DNA of 21,975 nt from JAKZRT01 sp047518005 (GCA_047518005.1 JAKZRT010000047.1:1-21975), one strand, 5' to 3'; counted from the stretch's first letter, positions 1 through 8,206 are shown. Program-made: numbers and translations. Notes: generated by a model from the sequence alone, not told the origin.

Positions 1-395
1 GTGCCGAAATCGACCACGATCAGATCACCGCCGTGCCGGTTGTAAGCCCCGGCCGCGTTGACCAGCCGGTCAGGGCCTACCTGCGTGCCCTCGTCAACGC
101 GCGGGGTGAAGGGCAGCAGGCAGTCGGGCTTGCCCACCACCAAAGGGCGACAATTGAAATAACGGTCGCAAAGCATACGCAGATTGAGAACCACCCTCGG
201 GACCGTTGACGAAATGATCACTTCGTCAATCATCACATCCAGTTTTTCGGCGCGCATCAACGTACTCAGCCAGACGTAATACTGGTCCGCCGTGCGCTGC
301 CATTCACTCGAGGTCCGCCAGGTGGCCAGAAAATCCTGCCCGTCCCAAATCGAAAAGACCGTATTGGTGTTGCCGCAGTCGATGCAAAGCAGCAT
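1..395 (-). CDS. coaX: Type III pantothenate kinase (partial, C-terminus outside window)
   Basis: This gene would phosphorylate pantothenate, the first step of coenzyme A synthesis, in the cytoplasm. I translated it by hand from an ATG at 395: it opens MLLCIDCGNTNTVFSIWDG, the phosphate-binding DxGNT motif typical of type III kinases (ASKHA fold). Further on come VGPDRLVNAAGAY and IVVDFGT, both conserved CoaX blocks. About 131 codons are visible; the family is usually about 250-260 residues, so roughly half is missing beyond base 1. The start lies 14 bases after the birA stop, with a GAAGGGG ribosome-binding sequence between them. The order nuoN-birA-coaX is known from other Rhodobacteraceae. 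Identification is firm; only the truncation by the window limits the entry. Confidence 0.93.
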   Translation of the reverse strand, partial: MLLCIDCGNTNTVFSIWDGQDFLATWRTSSEWQRTADQYYVWLSTLMRAEKLDVMIDEVIISSTVPRVVLNLRMLCDRYFNCRPLVVGKPDCLLPFTPRVDEGTQVGPDRLVNAAGAYNRHGGDLIVVDFG

Positions 396-409
396 GTCTT
401 GTCGCCCCT

Positions 410-1156
410 TCAGTCGAAATAAACGTCAGCCGCTGCAATGGCCCTACGGCCCGCCGGGGTCAACAGGATCAGATTGCCGGTCTGGTCGACCGTGTCAAAG
501 GTGCCGTGAAATGTATCATGACGGGTGCGCGCGGTTATTGGCAGGCCGACGCGACCGGCGCGCGCCAGCCAGGTGGTCCGGACGGGGTCAAAGCCCTGAT
601 CGACAAAGCGTGCCTCTTCGCGGGCAAAGTGGGTGGCCAGCAGGGTCAGAAACGCGCGCGCCGAGACCGCAAAAGCGCGATCAAGCGCGATCGGGACCAA
701 CGTGTCGTCTGGCCCCTCGGGCGGTGCGCCGGCAATGTTGACGCCGACGCCGACGGCCAGCCAATCAACCGTGCCGCCGGTGCCCGAACTTTCAAGAAGA
801 ATTCCGGCGATCTTGCCACCTCGATAGACCACATCATTGGGCCACTTGAGGCTCAGGTCGCGGGGTCCGGCAAGCTCGGCCAACGCGTCAAAAAGGGCGT
901 TCGCGGCAACGAACGATCTCAGCGCCGCCTGCGCCGGGTCAGCCTCAGGTCGGAAGACCAGCGTCGCAGTCAGATTGCCTTCGGGGGCCGACCAACTGCG
1001 CCCGGCGCGGCCTCGACCCTGGGTCTGCATATCTGCCATGATCCAGGTCGGTCGCGCAATCTCAGGCGCGCGCCGCGCAGCCTCGGCGTTGGTGCTGTCG
1101 ACCGTTTCAAGCCGGATCAGGTCATAGCCGTCGGGCCAGTTCAGGTCAGTTGACAA
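410..1156 (-). CDS. birA: Biotin--[acetyl-CoA-carboxylase] ligase, short class without DNA-binding domain
   Basis: The enzyme activates biotin to biotinyl-AMP and attaches it to the biotin carboxyl carrier protein of acetyl-CoA carboxylase. The protein (about 248 residues) shows VDSTNAEA near residue 19, the nucleotide/biotin loop GRGRAGR at about 47-53, KWPNDV at 104-109, KIAGILLE at 115-122 and VGVGVNI at about 135-141. There is no N-terminal helix-turn-helix, so it should be a ligase only and not a repressor. Start choice is uncertain: the frame stays open to a GTG at 1192, but the conserved sequence begins near LNWPDGYD, so a TTG at 1156 or a GTG at 1162 fits better. Either overlaps the nuoN stop by about 11-17 bases. 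It is the penultimate gene of the operon visible here and is probably co-transcribed. Confidence 0.93.
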   Translation of the reverse strand: MSTDLNWPDGYDLIRLETVDSTNAEAARRAPEIARPTWIMADMQTQGRGRAGRSWSAPEGNLTATLVFRPEADPAQAALRSFVAANALFDALAELAGPRDLSLKWPNDVVYRGGKIAGILLESSGTGGTVDWLAVGVGVNIAGAPPEGPDDTLVPIALDRAFAVSARAFLTLLATHFAREEARFVDQGFDPVRTTWLARAGRVGLPITARTRHDTFHGTFDTVDQTGNLILLTPAGRRAIAAADVYFD

Positions 1157-2582
1157 GGGCACCCGCCGCCGTCGCGGCCCAGCCTTCGACACCGAAAAGG
1201 TTGACCACGCCGACGACCATGATCGCGGCGGACGCCATCAAAACACTCCAGTGGACCATACTGCCGCCGGCTTCCAGCGCGTCCGTTTCGGCCCCGAAAT
1301 ACATGTAATAGACGATGCGGACGTAATAGAACGCGCCGATCACCGACGCGATAACTCCCGCGACCGCCAGCCAGGTCATGCCCGCATCGACCGCCGCCAG
1401 CAGCACCGCGAACTTGCCGAAGAACCCGACCAGCGGCGGCACGCCCGCCAGGCTGAACATCAGCACCATCAGCGCCAGCGCCCGCAGCGGCTCGCGGCTG
1501 GCGTAGCCGTTCAACAACCCGATGTCGGCCACCGGCTTGCCGTCGCGCGTCATCGACAGGATAAAGGCGAAAGTGCCAAGGTTCATCGTCACATAGATCG
1601 CCAGATAGACCAGCATCGCCTCGACACCCGCCTGCGTGCCCGCCGCCAGCCCCATCAGGGCAAACCCCATATGGGCAATCGATGAATAGGCCATCAGACG
1701 CTTGATGTTACGCTGGCCGATGGCCGCGACCGCGCCCAGAAACATTGATGCGACCGCAAGGAACGCCAGAATCTGCTGCCAGTCGGCGGTGATACCGCCA
1801 AAGGCATCGTGCAGGACGCGCGCAAACAGGCACATGGCCGCAACCTTGGGGGCGGTGGCAAAAAACGCGGTGACCGGCGTCGGCGCACCTTCATAAACGT
1901 CGGGCGTCCACATGTGGAACGGTGCTGCCGAGACCTTGAACGCCAGACCAGCGGCGATGAAGACCAGTCCAAACAGCAAGCCAAGCGGCACGTCGCCCTG
2001 GGCGGCCTCGATGATGCCGCCAAACAACGTGGTGCCAGCGAAACCGTAAGTCAGCGAGGCGCCGTAAAGCAGCAGGCCAGAGCTTAACGCACCCAGCACG
2101 AAATATTTCAGCCCTGCTTCGGTCGACCGCAGGCTGTCGCGCCGGATCGACGCGATCACATAGAGGCTGAGCGACTGCAACTCGAGCCCCATGTAAAGCG
2201 CCATCAGGTCACCGGCCGACACCATGACCATCATGCCCAGCACCGCCAGCGCCAGCAGGATCGGATATTCAAAGTGGAATTGCCCCGTGGCTTCCAGATA
2301 ATCGCGGCTCATCAGCGTTATCAGCGCCGCCGACAGCAGCACGGCAACTTTGGCAAAGCGCGCGAATGCGTCGTCGACGAACATGCCGCCAAAGGCCTCG
2401 CGGCTGCCCGGCTCGGACGTGACGATAATCGCCGCCAGCACCAAAAACGCACCCGCCGTGGCCCAGGTCAGCAGCCCGGCGGTTTTGTCCTTGCCGGTGT
2501 AGACCGCAAAGATCAGTGCCGCCATGGCAAAGATCGCCAGCAGGAACTCGGGCAGCAGGATGATGAAATCGGCTGATGTCAT
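1146..2582 (-). CDS. nuoN: NADH-quinone oxidoreductase subunit N
   Basis: This is one of the three antiporter-like subunits (L, M, N) of the proton-pumping membrane arm of complex I. The product has 478 residues, in line with the family, and is hydrophobic throughout with about 14 predicted membrane helices. Glu in MGLELQSLSLYV (about residue 134), Lys in FKVSAAPFHMW and the MWTPDVYEGAPTPVTAF block are characteristic; the Glu and Lys line the proton channel. The ATG at 2582 lies three bases after the nuoM stop, and the 3' end overlaps birA. Nothing is unusual in length or motifs. Family assignment follows from the TPDVYEGAPTP block and from the gene order L-M-N. Confidence 0.98.
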   Translation of the reverse strand: MTSADFIILLPEFLLAIFAMAALIFAVYTGKDKTAGLLTWATAGAFLVLAAIIVTSEPGSREAFGGMFVDDAFARFAKVAVLLSAALITLMSRDYLEATGQFHFEYPILLALAVLGMMVMVSAGDLMALYMGLELQSLSLYVIASIRRDSLRSTEAGLKYFVLGALSSGLLLYGASLTYGFAGTTLFGGIIEAAQGDVPLGLLFGLVFIAAGLAFKVSAAPFHMWTPDVYEGAPTPVTAFFATAPKVAAMCLFARVLHDAFGGITADWQQILAFLAVASMFLGAVAAIGQRNIKRLMAYSSIAHMGFALMGLAAGTQAGVEAMLVYLAIYVTMNLGTFAFILSMTRDGKPVADIGLLNGYASREPLRALALMVLMFSLAGVPPLVGFFGKFAVLLAAVDAGMTWLAVAGVIASVIGAFYYVRIVYYMYFGAETDALEAGGSMVHWSVLMASAAIMVVGVVNLFGVEGWAATAAGALVN

Positions 2583-2585
2583 GGC

Positions 2586-4127
2586 TCAGTTCCGCGCAAT
2601 CTGTACCGCATCGCCTGCCTCGAGCAGGGCGGTTTGATATCCGTCGATCAGCGCCGCGACCGACGGCCCGATGATGTCGATGGCCAGCGCCGGATAGACG
2701 CCCAAAAGAAGGGTCATGGCAATAAGCGGGGCGAAAATCCACTTTTCGCGGGCGTTCATATCGGTGATTGACCGCAGGCTTTCCTTGATCAGATCGCCCA
2801 TCACCACCCGGCGGAAAAGCCACAGCGCATAACCGGCGGAAAGGATTACGCCGCTGGTCGCCACCGCCGCCGCCCAGGTGTTGACCTTGAAAATGCCGAC
2901 CAGGGTCAGAAACTCGCCGACAAATCCAGACGTGCCCGGCAGACCGACGTTGGCCAGCGTGAACAGCATGAAGATCAGCGCATAGGCCGGCATCTTGTTC
3001 ACCAGCCCGCCGTAAGCGGCGATGTCGCGGGTGTGCATCCGATCATAGATCACGCCGACGCACATAAACAGTGCGCCCGAGATAAACCCGTGGCTGATCA
3101 TCTGAAAAATCGCGCCGTCGATGCCCTGCTGGTTGGCCGCGAATATGCCCATGGTCACATACCCCATGTGCGCCACCGACGAATAAGCGATCAGCTTTTT
3201 CATATCCTCCTGCACCAGCGCCACCAGCGAAGTGTAGACAATCGCAATGGCGCTCAGCCAGAATACGAATGGCGCCAGCAATTCGGACCCCACGGGAAAC
3301 ATCGGCAGGCTGAAGCGCAGAAAGCCATAGCCGCCCATCTTCAACAAGATCGCGGCCAGCACCACCGACCCCGCCGTGGGGGCCTGCACGTGGGCATCGG
3401 GCAGCCACGTGTGGACCGGCCACATCGGCAGTTTGACCGCGAACGAGGCAAAGAACGCCAGCCACAGCAGCGTCTGCATGCCGCCCACGACCTGGAACCC
3501 CAAAAGGCCGAAAGTCTCGGATGCGAACCGGTGGTTCAGCAGCGTCGGAATATCGGATGTCCCGGCGTCGACATACATCGCGATCATCGCGACCAGCATC
3601 AGGACCGAACCGAGGAAGGTATAAAGGAAGAACTTGAAGGCTGCATAAATCCGGTCCTTGCCGCCCCAGATGCCGATGATCAGGAACATCGGGATCAGGC
3701 CAGCCTCGAAGAAGAGGTAAAAGAGCACCAGATCAAGCGCACAGAACACGCCCAGCATCAGGGTTTCCAACACCAGAAACGCGATCATGAATTCCTTGAC
3801 GCGGGTTTGAACATCCCAGCACGCGGCAATCACCAGCGGCATCAGGAACGTGGTCAGCATCACGAACAAGATGCTGATCCCGTCGACGCCCAACTTGTAG
3901 GTCAGGCCAAATATCCATTTGCCCTCTTCCACGATCTGGAACCCGGTGTCGGCGGGCTCGAATTCCGCCAGCACGAAGAGCGAGGTCAGGAAAGTGGCCG
4001 AGGTGGCGAACAGCGCCACCCATTTGGCGTTGCGGTTGGCGGCCTTGTCGTCGCCGCGCAGGAACAGCGCCAGCACCAGCGCCGCCACCATCGGCAGGAA
4101 GGTCATGATCGACAGAACATTATCCAT
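2586..4127 (-). CDS. nuoM: NADH-quinone oxidoreductase subunit M
   Basis: This antiporter-like subunit of the complex I membrane arm has 513 residues and about 14 membrane helices. Key channel residues are visible: Glu141 in LFFEAGLIPMF, Lys232 in AVKLPMWPVHTWLPDAH and Lys263 in LLKMGGYG. The block HTWLPDAHVQAPTAGSVVLA is diagnostic for NuoM. The ATG shares one base with the nuoL stop (TGATG at 4129-4125), which implies re-initiation by the same ribosomes. The stop is three bases before nuoN. Length and motifs are ordinary for the family. A plus-strand open frame of 388 codons lies opposite this gene and is a codon-bias shadow. Confidence 0.98.
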   Translation of the reverse strand: MDNVLSIMTFLPMVAALVLALFLRGDDKAANRNAKWVALFATSATFLTSLFVLAEFEPADTGFQIVEEGKWIFGLTYKLGVDGISILFVMLTTFLMPLVIAACWDVQTRVKEFMIAFLVLETLMLGVFCALDLVLFYLFFEAGLIPMFLIIGIWGGKDRIYAAFKFFLYTFLGSVLMLVAMIAMYVDAGTSDIPTLLNHRFASETFGLLGFQVVGGMQTLLWLAFFASFAVKLPMWPVHTWLPDAHVQAPTAGSVVLAAILLKMGGYGFLRFSLPMFPVGSELLAPFVFWLSAIAIVYTSLVALVQEDMKKLIAYSSVAHMGYVTMGIFAANQQGIDGAIFQMISHGFISGALFMCVGVIYDRMHTRDIAAYGGLVNKMPAYALIFMLFTLANVGLPGTSGFVGEFLTLVGIFKVNTWAAAVATSGVILSAGYALWLFRRVVMGDLIKESLRSITDMNAREKWIFAPLIAMTLLLGVYPALAIDIIGPSVAALIDGYQTALLEAGDAVQIARN

Positions 4128-6319
4128 CAGCCCGCCCCTCCGGCGATCACCATCCAGGTGATCAGCAAGGCAATCCCCAGCACCATGGCGAAGGCATAGT
4201 GGAACAGATACCCCGACTGCGCGCGCCCCGCGAGGCGGGTGAAGAATGGGACGATGCCCATTGCCACGCCATTCAGGAATCCATCGATCATGGTGCCGTC
4301 ACCGCGTTTCCAGAAAAATCGGCCAATCGCCTTCGTGGGCTCGACAAACACCACTTCGTAAATCTCGTCCACGTACCATTTGTTCAGCAGGAACAGGTAA
4401 AGCGGCCGTTGGTTGGCAGCCAGTTTGCCCGGCAGGTCGGTGCGGTGGATATAAAAGAGCCAGGCCAGCGCGAACCCAAGCACCATGGCCACGAACGGGC
4501 TGACCTTGACCCAGTTCGGCGCGTGGTGCGCGTCGTCCATCACGTGGTTGTCGTCGGCCATGAAAATCGCACCCTGCGGTATTTCGTGGTGCGCAAGCGG
4601 GGCATCGACCTCGGCGGTCTCGGTCGCGGCGTCGTGGGCGTCGCCGGCCGGCGCGCCTTCGTCGTGGGCGTCTTCGGCCACAGCCTCTTCCGCGTGGGTA
4701 TCTTCGGCGTGGGCATCTTCGGCCACGGCGGCTTCCGCGTGGCCGTCTGCGGCCTGGGTTTCTTCAACTTGGGTCACTGCCGCTGCGTGGCTGGGAATGC
4801 CAAAGAACGCATTGACCCGGTCATGATCGCCAAAGAACGGCCCGACCCAGACCATGCCCGCCAGAACCGACCCCACGGCCAAAACCCCAAGCGGCACCAG
4901 CATGGTCCAGGGGCTTTCGTGGGTGTTCTCGTGGGTGTGGGCGTCGCCGCGTTCCTTGCCGTAAAATGTCATGAACATCAGCCGCCAGGAATAAAAACTG
5001 GTGAAGCACGCCGCCACGACCAGCGCCCAAAAGGCCATGCCGCCCTGCGTGCCTGCCCAAGCGCTCTCAACGATCGCGTCTTTGGACAGGAACCCGGCAA
5101 ATCCATAGGTCGTCAGCGGAATGCCGACTCCGGTGATCGCCAGCGTCCCGATCATCATCGCCCAGAACGTGTAGGGGATCTTTTTGCGCAGCGCCCCGTA
5201 AAAGCGCATGTCTTGTTCGTGGTGCATGGCATGGATCACCGACCCGGCACCCAGAAACAGCATCGCCTTGAAGAACGCATGCGTCAGCAGGTGGAACATG
5301 GCGACCGAATAGACGCCGACACCGGCGGCCACGAACATGTAGCCCAATTGCGAACAGGTCGAATAGGCGATCACCCGCTTGATGTCGTTTTGCACCAGCC
5401 CCACGGTGGCCGCGAAAAACGCCGTCAGCGCGCCGAAGAACACGACCATTTGCTTGGCCTCGGGCGCGTATTCAAACAGCGGCGACATGCGGCAGACCAG
5501 AAATACGCCCGCCGTCACCATGGTCGCGGCGTGGATCAGGGCGCTGACCGGTGTCGGGCCCTCCATCGCGTCGGGCAGCCAGGTGTGCAGAAAGAACTGC
5601 GCCGATTTTCCCATGGCACCGATGAACAGCAGCACCGCGATCAGGTTGGCCGCCCCCCAGTCGCGCCAGAGGAAGGTGATGGATTGCTGGCTCAGATCGG
5701 GCGCTGCGGCGAAGACATCATCCAGTTTGATCGAATCGACCAGAAAGAACAGCCCGAATATACCCAGTGCAAAGCCGAAATCGCCGATCCGGTTGACGAT
5801 GAACGCCTTGATCGCGGCGGCATTGGCCGAGGGCTTGCGATAGTAAAACCCGATCAACAGGTACGAGGCGACGCCAACGCCTTCCCACCCGAAAAACATC
5901 TGCACAAGGTTGTCGGCGGTGACCAGCGCCAGCATGGCGAATGTGAAGAACGACAGGAAGGCAAAGAATCGCGGCTTATAGACCTCGCCCTCGTGCCACT
6001 GCGGGTCGTGGTCCATATAGCCAAAGCTGTAAAGGTGAACCACCGCCGAGATCGTCGTTACCACGATCAGCATGATCGTCGTCAGCCGGTCCAGCCGGAT
6101 CGCCCAGTCGGTGGAAAGGCTGCCCGATTCGATCCAGCGCAAAATCTGAATGTGTTGGGTTTCGCCGTCGAAGTTCAGGAAAATGATCCAGCTCAGGCCA
6201 CAGGCCAGAAAGAGCATGCCCGTGGACACCCACATCGCCGCCGCCTCGCCGATGATCCGCCAGCCAAAGCCGCAGATGATGGCACCGACCAGGGGCCCGA
6301 GCAGGATGATGATTTCCAT
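4127..6319 (-). CDS. nuoL: NADH-quinone oxidoreductase subunit L, with His/Asp/Glu-rich insert
   Basis: This is the distal antiporter-like subunit of complex I, carrying the long lateral helix that ties the pump modules together. It has 730 residues, longer than the about 610 of E. coli NuoL. Conserved channel residues include Glu146 in FFGWEGVGVASYLL and Lys238 in GAMGKSAQFFLHTWLPDAM; the MEGPTPVSALIHAATMVTAG block is diagnostic. The extra length sits mainly at about residues 517-582, a low-complexity Ala/Asp/Glu/His stretch with a 15-residue repeat, placed after the helix around 470-495 and before the one around 607-623. By E. coli topology this loop faces the periplasm (inference). It starts four bases after nuoK and overlaps nuoM by one base. 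Confidence 0.97.
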   Translation of the reverse strand: MEIIILLGPLVGAIICGFGWRIIGEAAAMWVSTGMLFLACGLSWIIFLNFDGETQHIQILRWIESGSLSTDWAIRLDRLTTIMLIVVTTISAVVHLYSFGYMDHDPQWHEGEVYKPRFFAFLSFFTFAMLALVTADNLVQMFFGWEGVGVASYLLIGFYYRKPSANAAAIKAFIVNRIGDFGFALGIFGLFFLVDSIKLDDVFAAAPDLSQQSITFLWRDWGAANLIAVLLFIGAMGKSAQFFLHTWLPDAMEGPTPVSALIHAATMVTAGVFLVCRMSPLFEYAPEAKQMVVFFGALTAFFAATVGLVQNDIKRVIAYSTCSQLGYMFVAAGVGVYSVAMFHLLTHAFFKAMLFLGAGSVIHAMHHEQDMRFYGALRKKIPYTFWAMMIGTLAITGVGIPLTTYGFAGFLSKDAIVESAWAGTQGGMAFWALVVAACFTSFYSWRLMFMTFYGKERGDAHTHENTHESPWTMLVPLGVLAVGSVLAGMVWVGPFFGDHDRVNAFFGIPSHAAAVTQVEETQAADGHAEAAVAEDAHAEDTHAEEAVAEDAHDEGAPAGDAHDAATETAEVDAPLAHHEIPQGAIFMADDNHVMDDAHHAPNWVKVSPFVAMVLGFALAWLFYIHRTDLPGKLAANQRPLYLFLLNKWYVDEIYEVVFVEPTKAIGRFFWKRGDGTMIDGFLNGVAMGIVPFFTRLAGRAQSGYLFHYAFAMVLGIALLITWMVIAGGAG
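4646..4735 (-). repeat. Two 45-bp tandem repeats inside nuoL encoding an acidic, His-containing 15-residue unit
   Basis: Residues 529-543 (EAAVAEDAHAEDTHA) and 544-558 (EEAVAEDAHDEGAPA) of NuoL are near-identical 15-residue units, each encoded by 45 bases. The DNA shares the block GTGGCCGAAGA followed by GCCCACG in both copies. A further degenerate part follows (GDAHDAATE). The unit is rich in Ala, Asp, Glu and His. Expansion by slippage is the simplest origin. Confidence 0.8.
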
Positions 6320-6323
6320 GAAC

Positions 6324-6629
6324 TCAGCCCTTCATCACGTTGACGTCTTCGACCGCGATGGTGCCGCGGTTGCGGAAGAAACAGACCAGAATGGCCAGTC
6401 CAATGGCGGCCTCGGCGGCGGCGACAGTCAGCACGAAAAGCGTGAACACCTGCCCCACGAGGTCGCCCAGATGCGCCGAGAAGGCCACGAGGTTGATGTT
6501 GACCGCCAGCAGGATCAGTTCGACCGACATCAAGAGGATGATGACGTTCTTGCGATTCAGGAAAATCCCGAAAATCCCGATCACGAAAAGGCCAGCCGCG
6601 ACGGTCAGGTAATGTTCAAGTCCGATCAT
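6324..6629 (-). CDS. nuoK: NADH-quinone oxidoreductase subunit K
   Basis: This small membrane-arm subunit (homologue of mitochondrial ND4L) has 101 residues, the standard length, and three membrane helices. The two buried glutamates needed for proton pumping are present: Glu37 in LLMSVELILLAVN and Glu73 in TVAAAEAAIGLAI. The start ATG at 6629 has a good ribosome-binding site (GGAGGAT, six bases upstream). Unlike most junctions in this operon it is separated from the preceding gene nuoJ, here by 67 bases holding two hairpins. nuoL starts four bases after its stop. Confidence 0.98.
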   Translation of the reverse strand: MIGLEHYLTVAAGLFVIGIFGIFLNRKNVIILLMSVELILLAVNINLVAFSAHLGDLVGQVFTLFVLTVAAAEAAIGLAILVCFFRNRGTIAVEDVNVMKG

Positions 6630-6652
6630 CCCAATCCTCCGGCCGGTATCCG

Positions 6653-6669
6653 TTCTCTTAAAAAGAGAA
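6653..6669 (-). promoter_or_regulatory. Hairpin with 7-bp perfect stem in the nuoJ-nuoK spacer
   Basis: Bases 6653-6659 (ttctctt) and 6663-6669 (aagagaa) are perfect complements around a three-base loop. It lies just upstream of the nuoK ribosome-binding site on the transcript. No U-run follows, so a factor-independent terminator is unlikely; a stabilising or processing element, or translation control of nuoK, is possible but not shown. Confidence 0.5.
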
Positions 6670-6673
6670 GGGT

Positions 6674-6696
6674 CTGGAATTTTTTGAAAATTCCGG
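6674..6696 (-). promoter_or_regulatory. Hairpin immediately after the nuoJ stop codon
   Basis: Bases 6674-6683 (ctggaatttt) pair with 6687-6696 (aaaattccgg), ten positions with one G-U type mismatch and a three-base loop. The stem abuts the nuoJ stop codon at 6697-6699. It has no downstream T-run in the transcribed direction. Its place after a stop codon inside an operon fits an mRNA 3'-end protecting or processing structure, which is inference. Confidence 0.5.
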
Positions 6697-7311
6697 TCAC
6701 AACCCCTGCCCCGGTTTCACGTCGACAAGCTCCATCGCCTTCTTCGGATCTCGGTACATCTGCGCCAGCACGTCCTGGCGCTTGATGTCCTTGCGGTGGC
6801 GGATCGTCAGCACGATGGCCCCGATCATCGCGACCAACAGGATCATGCCCGCCAGCTGGAACAGCAGGAAGTAATCGTCGTAAAGGATGCGCCCCAGGGC
6901 GGCGGTGTTGTGCACATCACCTGGGCTTGGCGTCACCTGCGCCCTCAGCGCCTCGGCCTGTCCGGCCACCTGCCAGACCCCAAGCGCCATCGCCAGTTGC
7001 ATCAGGATCACCACGCCGATCAGCAGCGCCAGCGGAATGTATTTCACCATCTCGGCCTTCAGCGCGGCGAAATCCACGTCCAGCATCATGACCACGAACA
7101 GGAACAACACCGCGACCGCGCCGACATAGACGATGATCAACAGCATCGCCACAAACTCGGCCCCCAGCAGCACGAAAAGCCCCGCCGCGCTCAGAAACGC
7201 CAGGATCAGCCACAGCACCGAATGCACCGGATTGCGGCTGACCACGGTCAGCAAACCACCGACGATCACCGAGATCGCGAATAGGTAAAAGGCAAGATCG
7301 GCCAGCCCCAT
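6697..7311 (-). CDS. nuoJ: NADH-quinone oxidoreductase subunit J
   Basis: This membrane-arm subunit (ND6 homologue) has 204 residues with about five hydrophobic helices. The block LLGAEFVAMLLIIVYVGAVAVLFLFVVMML is the conserved third helix whose pi-bulge is involved in coupling; it is seen at about residues 48-77. The C-terminal tail (from about 172) is charged and cytoplasmic. The ATG at 7311 overlaps the stop of the upstream decarboxylase-like gene by one base (TGATG), with GGAGGAAG as ribosome-binding site. The stop is directly followed by a hairpin. Length is normal for alphaproteobacteria. Confidence 0.98.
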   Translation of the reverse strand: MGLADLAFYLFAISVIVGGLLTVVSRNPVHSVLWLILAFLSAAGLFVLLGAEFVAMLLIIVYVGAVAVLFLFVVMMLDVDFAALKAEMVKYIPLALLIGVVILMQLAMALGVWQVAGQAEALRAQVTPSPGDVHNTAALGRILYDDYFLLFQLAGMILLVAMIGAIVLTIRHRKDIKRQDVLAQMYRDPKKAMELVDVKPGQGL

Positions 7312-7715
7312 CAGGCGCTTCCTCCATGGTCTTTCAGCACCTCGGCCACCAGATCCAGCGCCTTTGTCATCGCTGCCGGTCCCGCAAAGACACCCATCAG
7401 GGCCACGGTTTCGCTGACCTCCTGCGGGCTGGCCCCGGCTTCAAGCGCATGGCGCGTGGTCAAACGGATGGCGGGTTCGGCCTGCGCGCCTTGTGCTGTC
7501 AGCCCCGCCAGCGTCAGCAAAAGCCGGGTCTTGGCGTCCAGCCCCGAGGGGTTGAAGGTTTTGCCCATCAGACCTTCCATCAGCTCTTTGGGCATGGTCG
7601 GCATGGCGCTTTCCATGTCACCCGCCGAAAACGCCGCAAAGCCTGGGTTCATGGCCTTGGCCCAGTCCTGGGACATCTTCATCATCTCATCAAAGGGGTT
7701 TTTGGCATCGCTCAT
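7311..7715 (-). CDS. Carboxymuconolactone decarboxylase-like (CMD/AhpD superfamily) protein
   Basis: The predicted protein has 134 residues. Its second half (from about residue 58: LDAKTRLLLTLAGL, then RHALEAGASPQEVSETVALMGVFAGPAAM) matches the all-helical CMD fold, which in AhpD relatives has a redox CxxC. There is no cysteine at all here, so a peroxidase-type redox role is unlikely and decarboxylase chemistry is not proven. The first 55 residues are Met-rich and amphipathic. The ATG at 7715 overlaps the nuoI stop by four bases (ATGA), and the stop overlaps nuoJ by one base, so it is firmly embedded in the operon. Its task in complex I biogenesis, if any, is unknown. An upstream GTG at 7763 is possible but lies inside nuoI. 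Confidence 0.88.
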   Translation of the reverse strand: MSDAKNPFDEMMKMSQDWAKAMNPGFAAFSAGDMESAMPTMPKELMEGLMGKTFNPSGLDAKTRLLLTLAGLTAQGAQAEPAIRLTTRHALEAGASPQEVSETVALMGVFAGPAAMTKALDLVAEVLKDHGGSA

Positions 7716-8206
7716 CGGTACGGGGCATCCAATTCCAGATTGCGGGCAATTTCGGACTCCCACCGGTCGCCGTTGGCAAGCAGCCTTTCCTTGTCATAGA
7801 AAAGCTCTTCGCGGGTCTCGGTCGAAAACTCGAAATTCGGGCCCTCGACAATCGCATCGACCGGGCAGGCCTCTTCGCAGAACCCGCAATAGATGCATTT
7901 GGTCATGTCGATGTCGTATCGCGTGGTGCGGCGCGACCCGTCTTCGCGGGGCTCGGCGTCGATGGTGATCGCCTGCGCCGGACATATCGCCTCGCAGAGC
8001 TTGCAGGCGATACAGCGTTCCTCGCCATTGGGATAGCGGCGCAGCGCGTGTTCGCCCCTGAACCGCGGGCTCAGCGGCCCCTTTTCGTGGGGATAGTTAA
8101 GCGTCGCCTTGGGGGCGAAGAAATACTTCAGCCCAAGGCGAAAGCCTTTGATGATGTCGAACAGCAGAAAGTACTTTACCGCCCGCGTATAGTCGAACTG
8201 GGTCAT
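7712..8206 (-). CDS. nuoI: NADH-quinone oxidoreductase subunit I
   Basis: This subunit carries clusters N6a and N6b, which pass electrons through the peripheral arm towards NuoB. The protein has 164 residues, with two ferredoxin motifs: Cys65-68-71 plus Cys75 (CIACKLCEAICP) and Cys104-107-110 plus Cys114 (CIYCGFCEEACP). An N-terminal amphipathic segment (RAVKYFLLFDIIKGFRLGLKYFF) lies along the membrane. The frame is open further upstream to 8251, but MTQFDYTRAV at 8206 is the expected family start and overlaps the preceding small gene by four bases (ATGA). The gene is complete and all eight ligands are present. Confidence 0.98.
   Translation of the reverse strand: MTQFDYTRAVKYFLLFDIIKGFRLGLKYFFAPKATLNYPHEKGPLSPRFRGEHALRRYPNGEERCIACKLCEAICPAQAITIDAEPREDGSRRTTRYDIDMTKCIYCGFCEEACPVDAIVEGPNFEFSTETREELFYDKERLLANGDRWESEIARNLELDAPYR

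Noticed and set aside
3033..4199. A 388-codon plus-strand open frame opposite nuoM
   Set aside because: Same shadow effect; composition is typical of antisense frames (His, Gln, Arg) and no motif is seen.
4199..6343. A 714-codon open frame on the plus strand opposite nuoL
   Set aside because: It mirrors the codon bias of the GC-rich nuoL gene, the product is His/Arg/Gln-rich without any family features, and nuoL itself is unmistakable.
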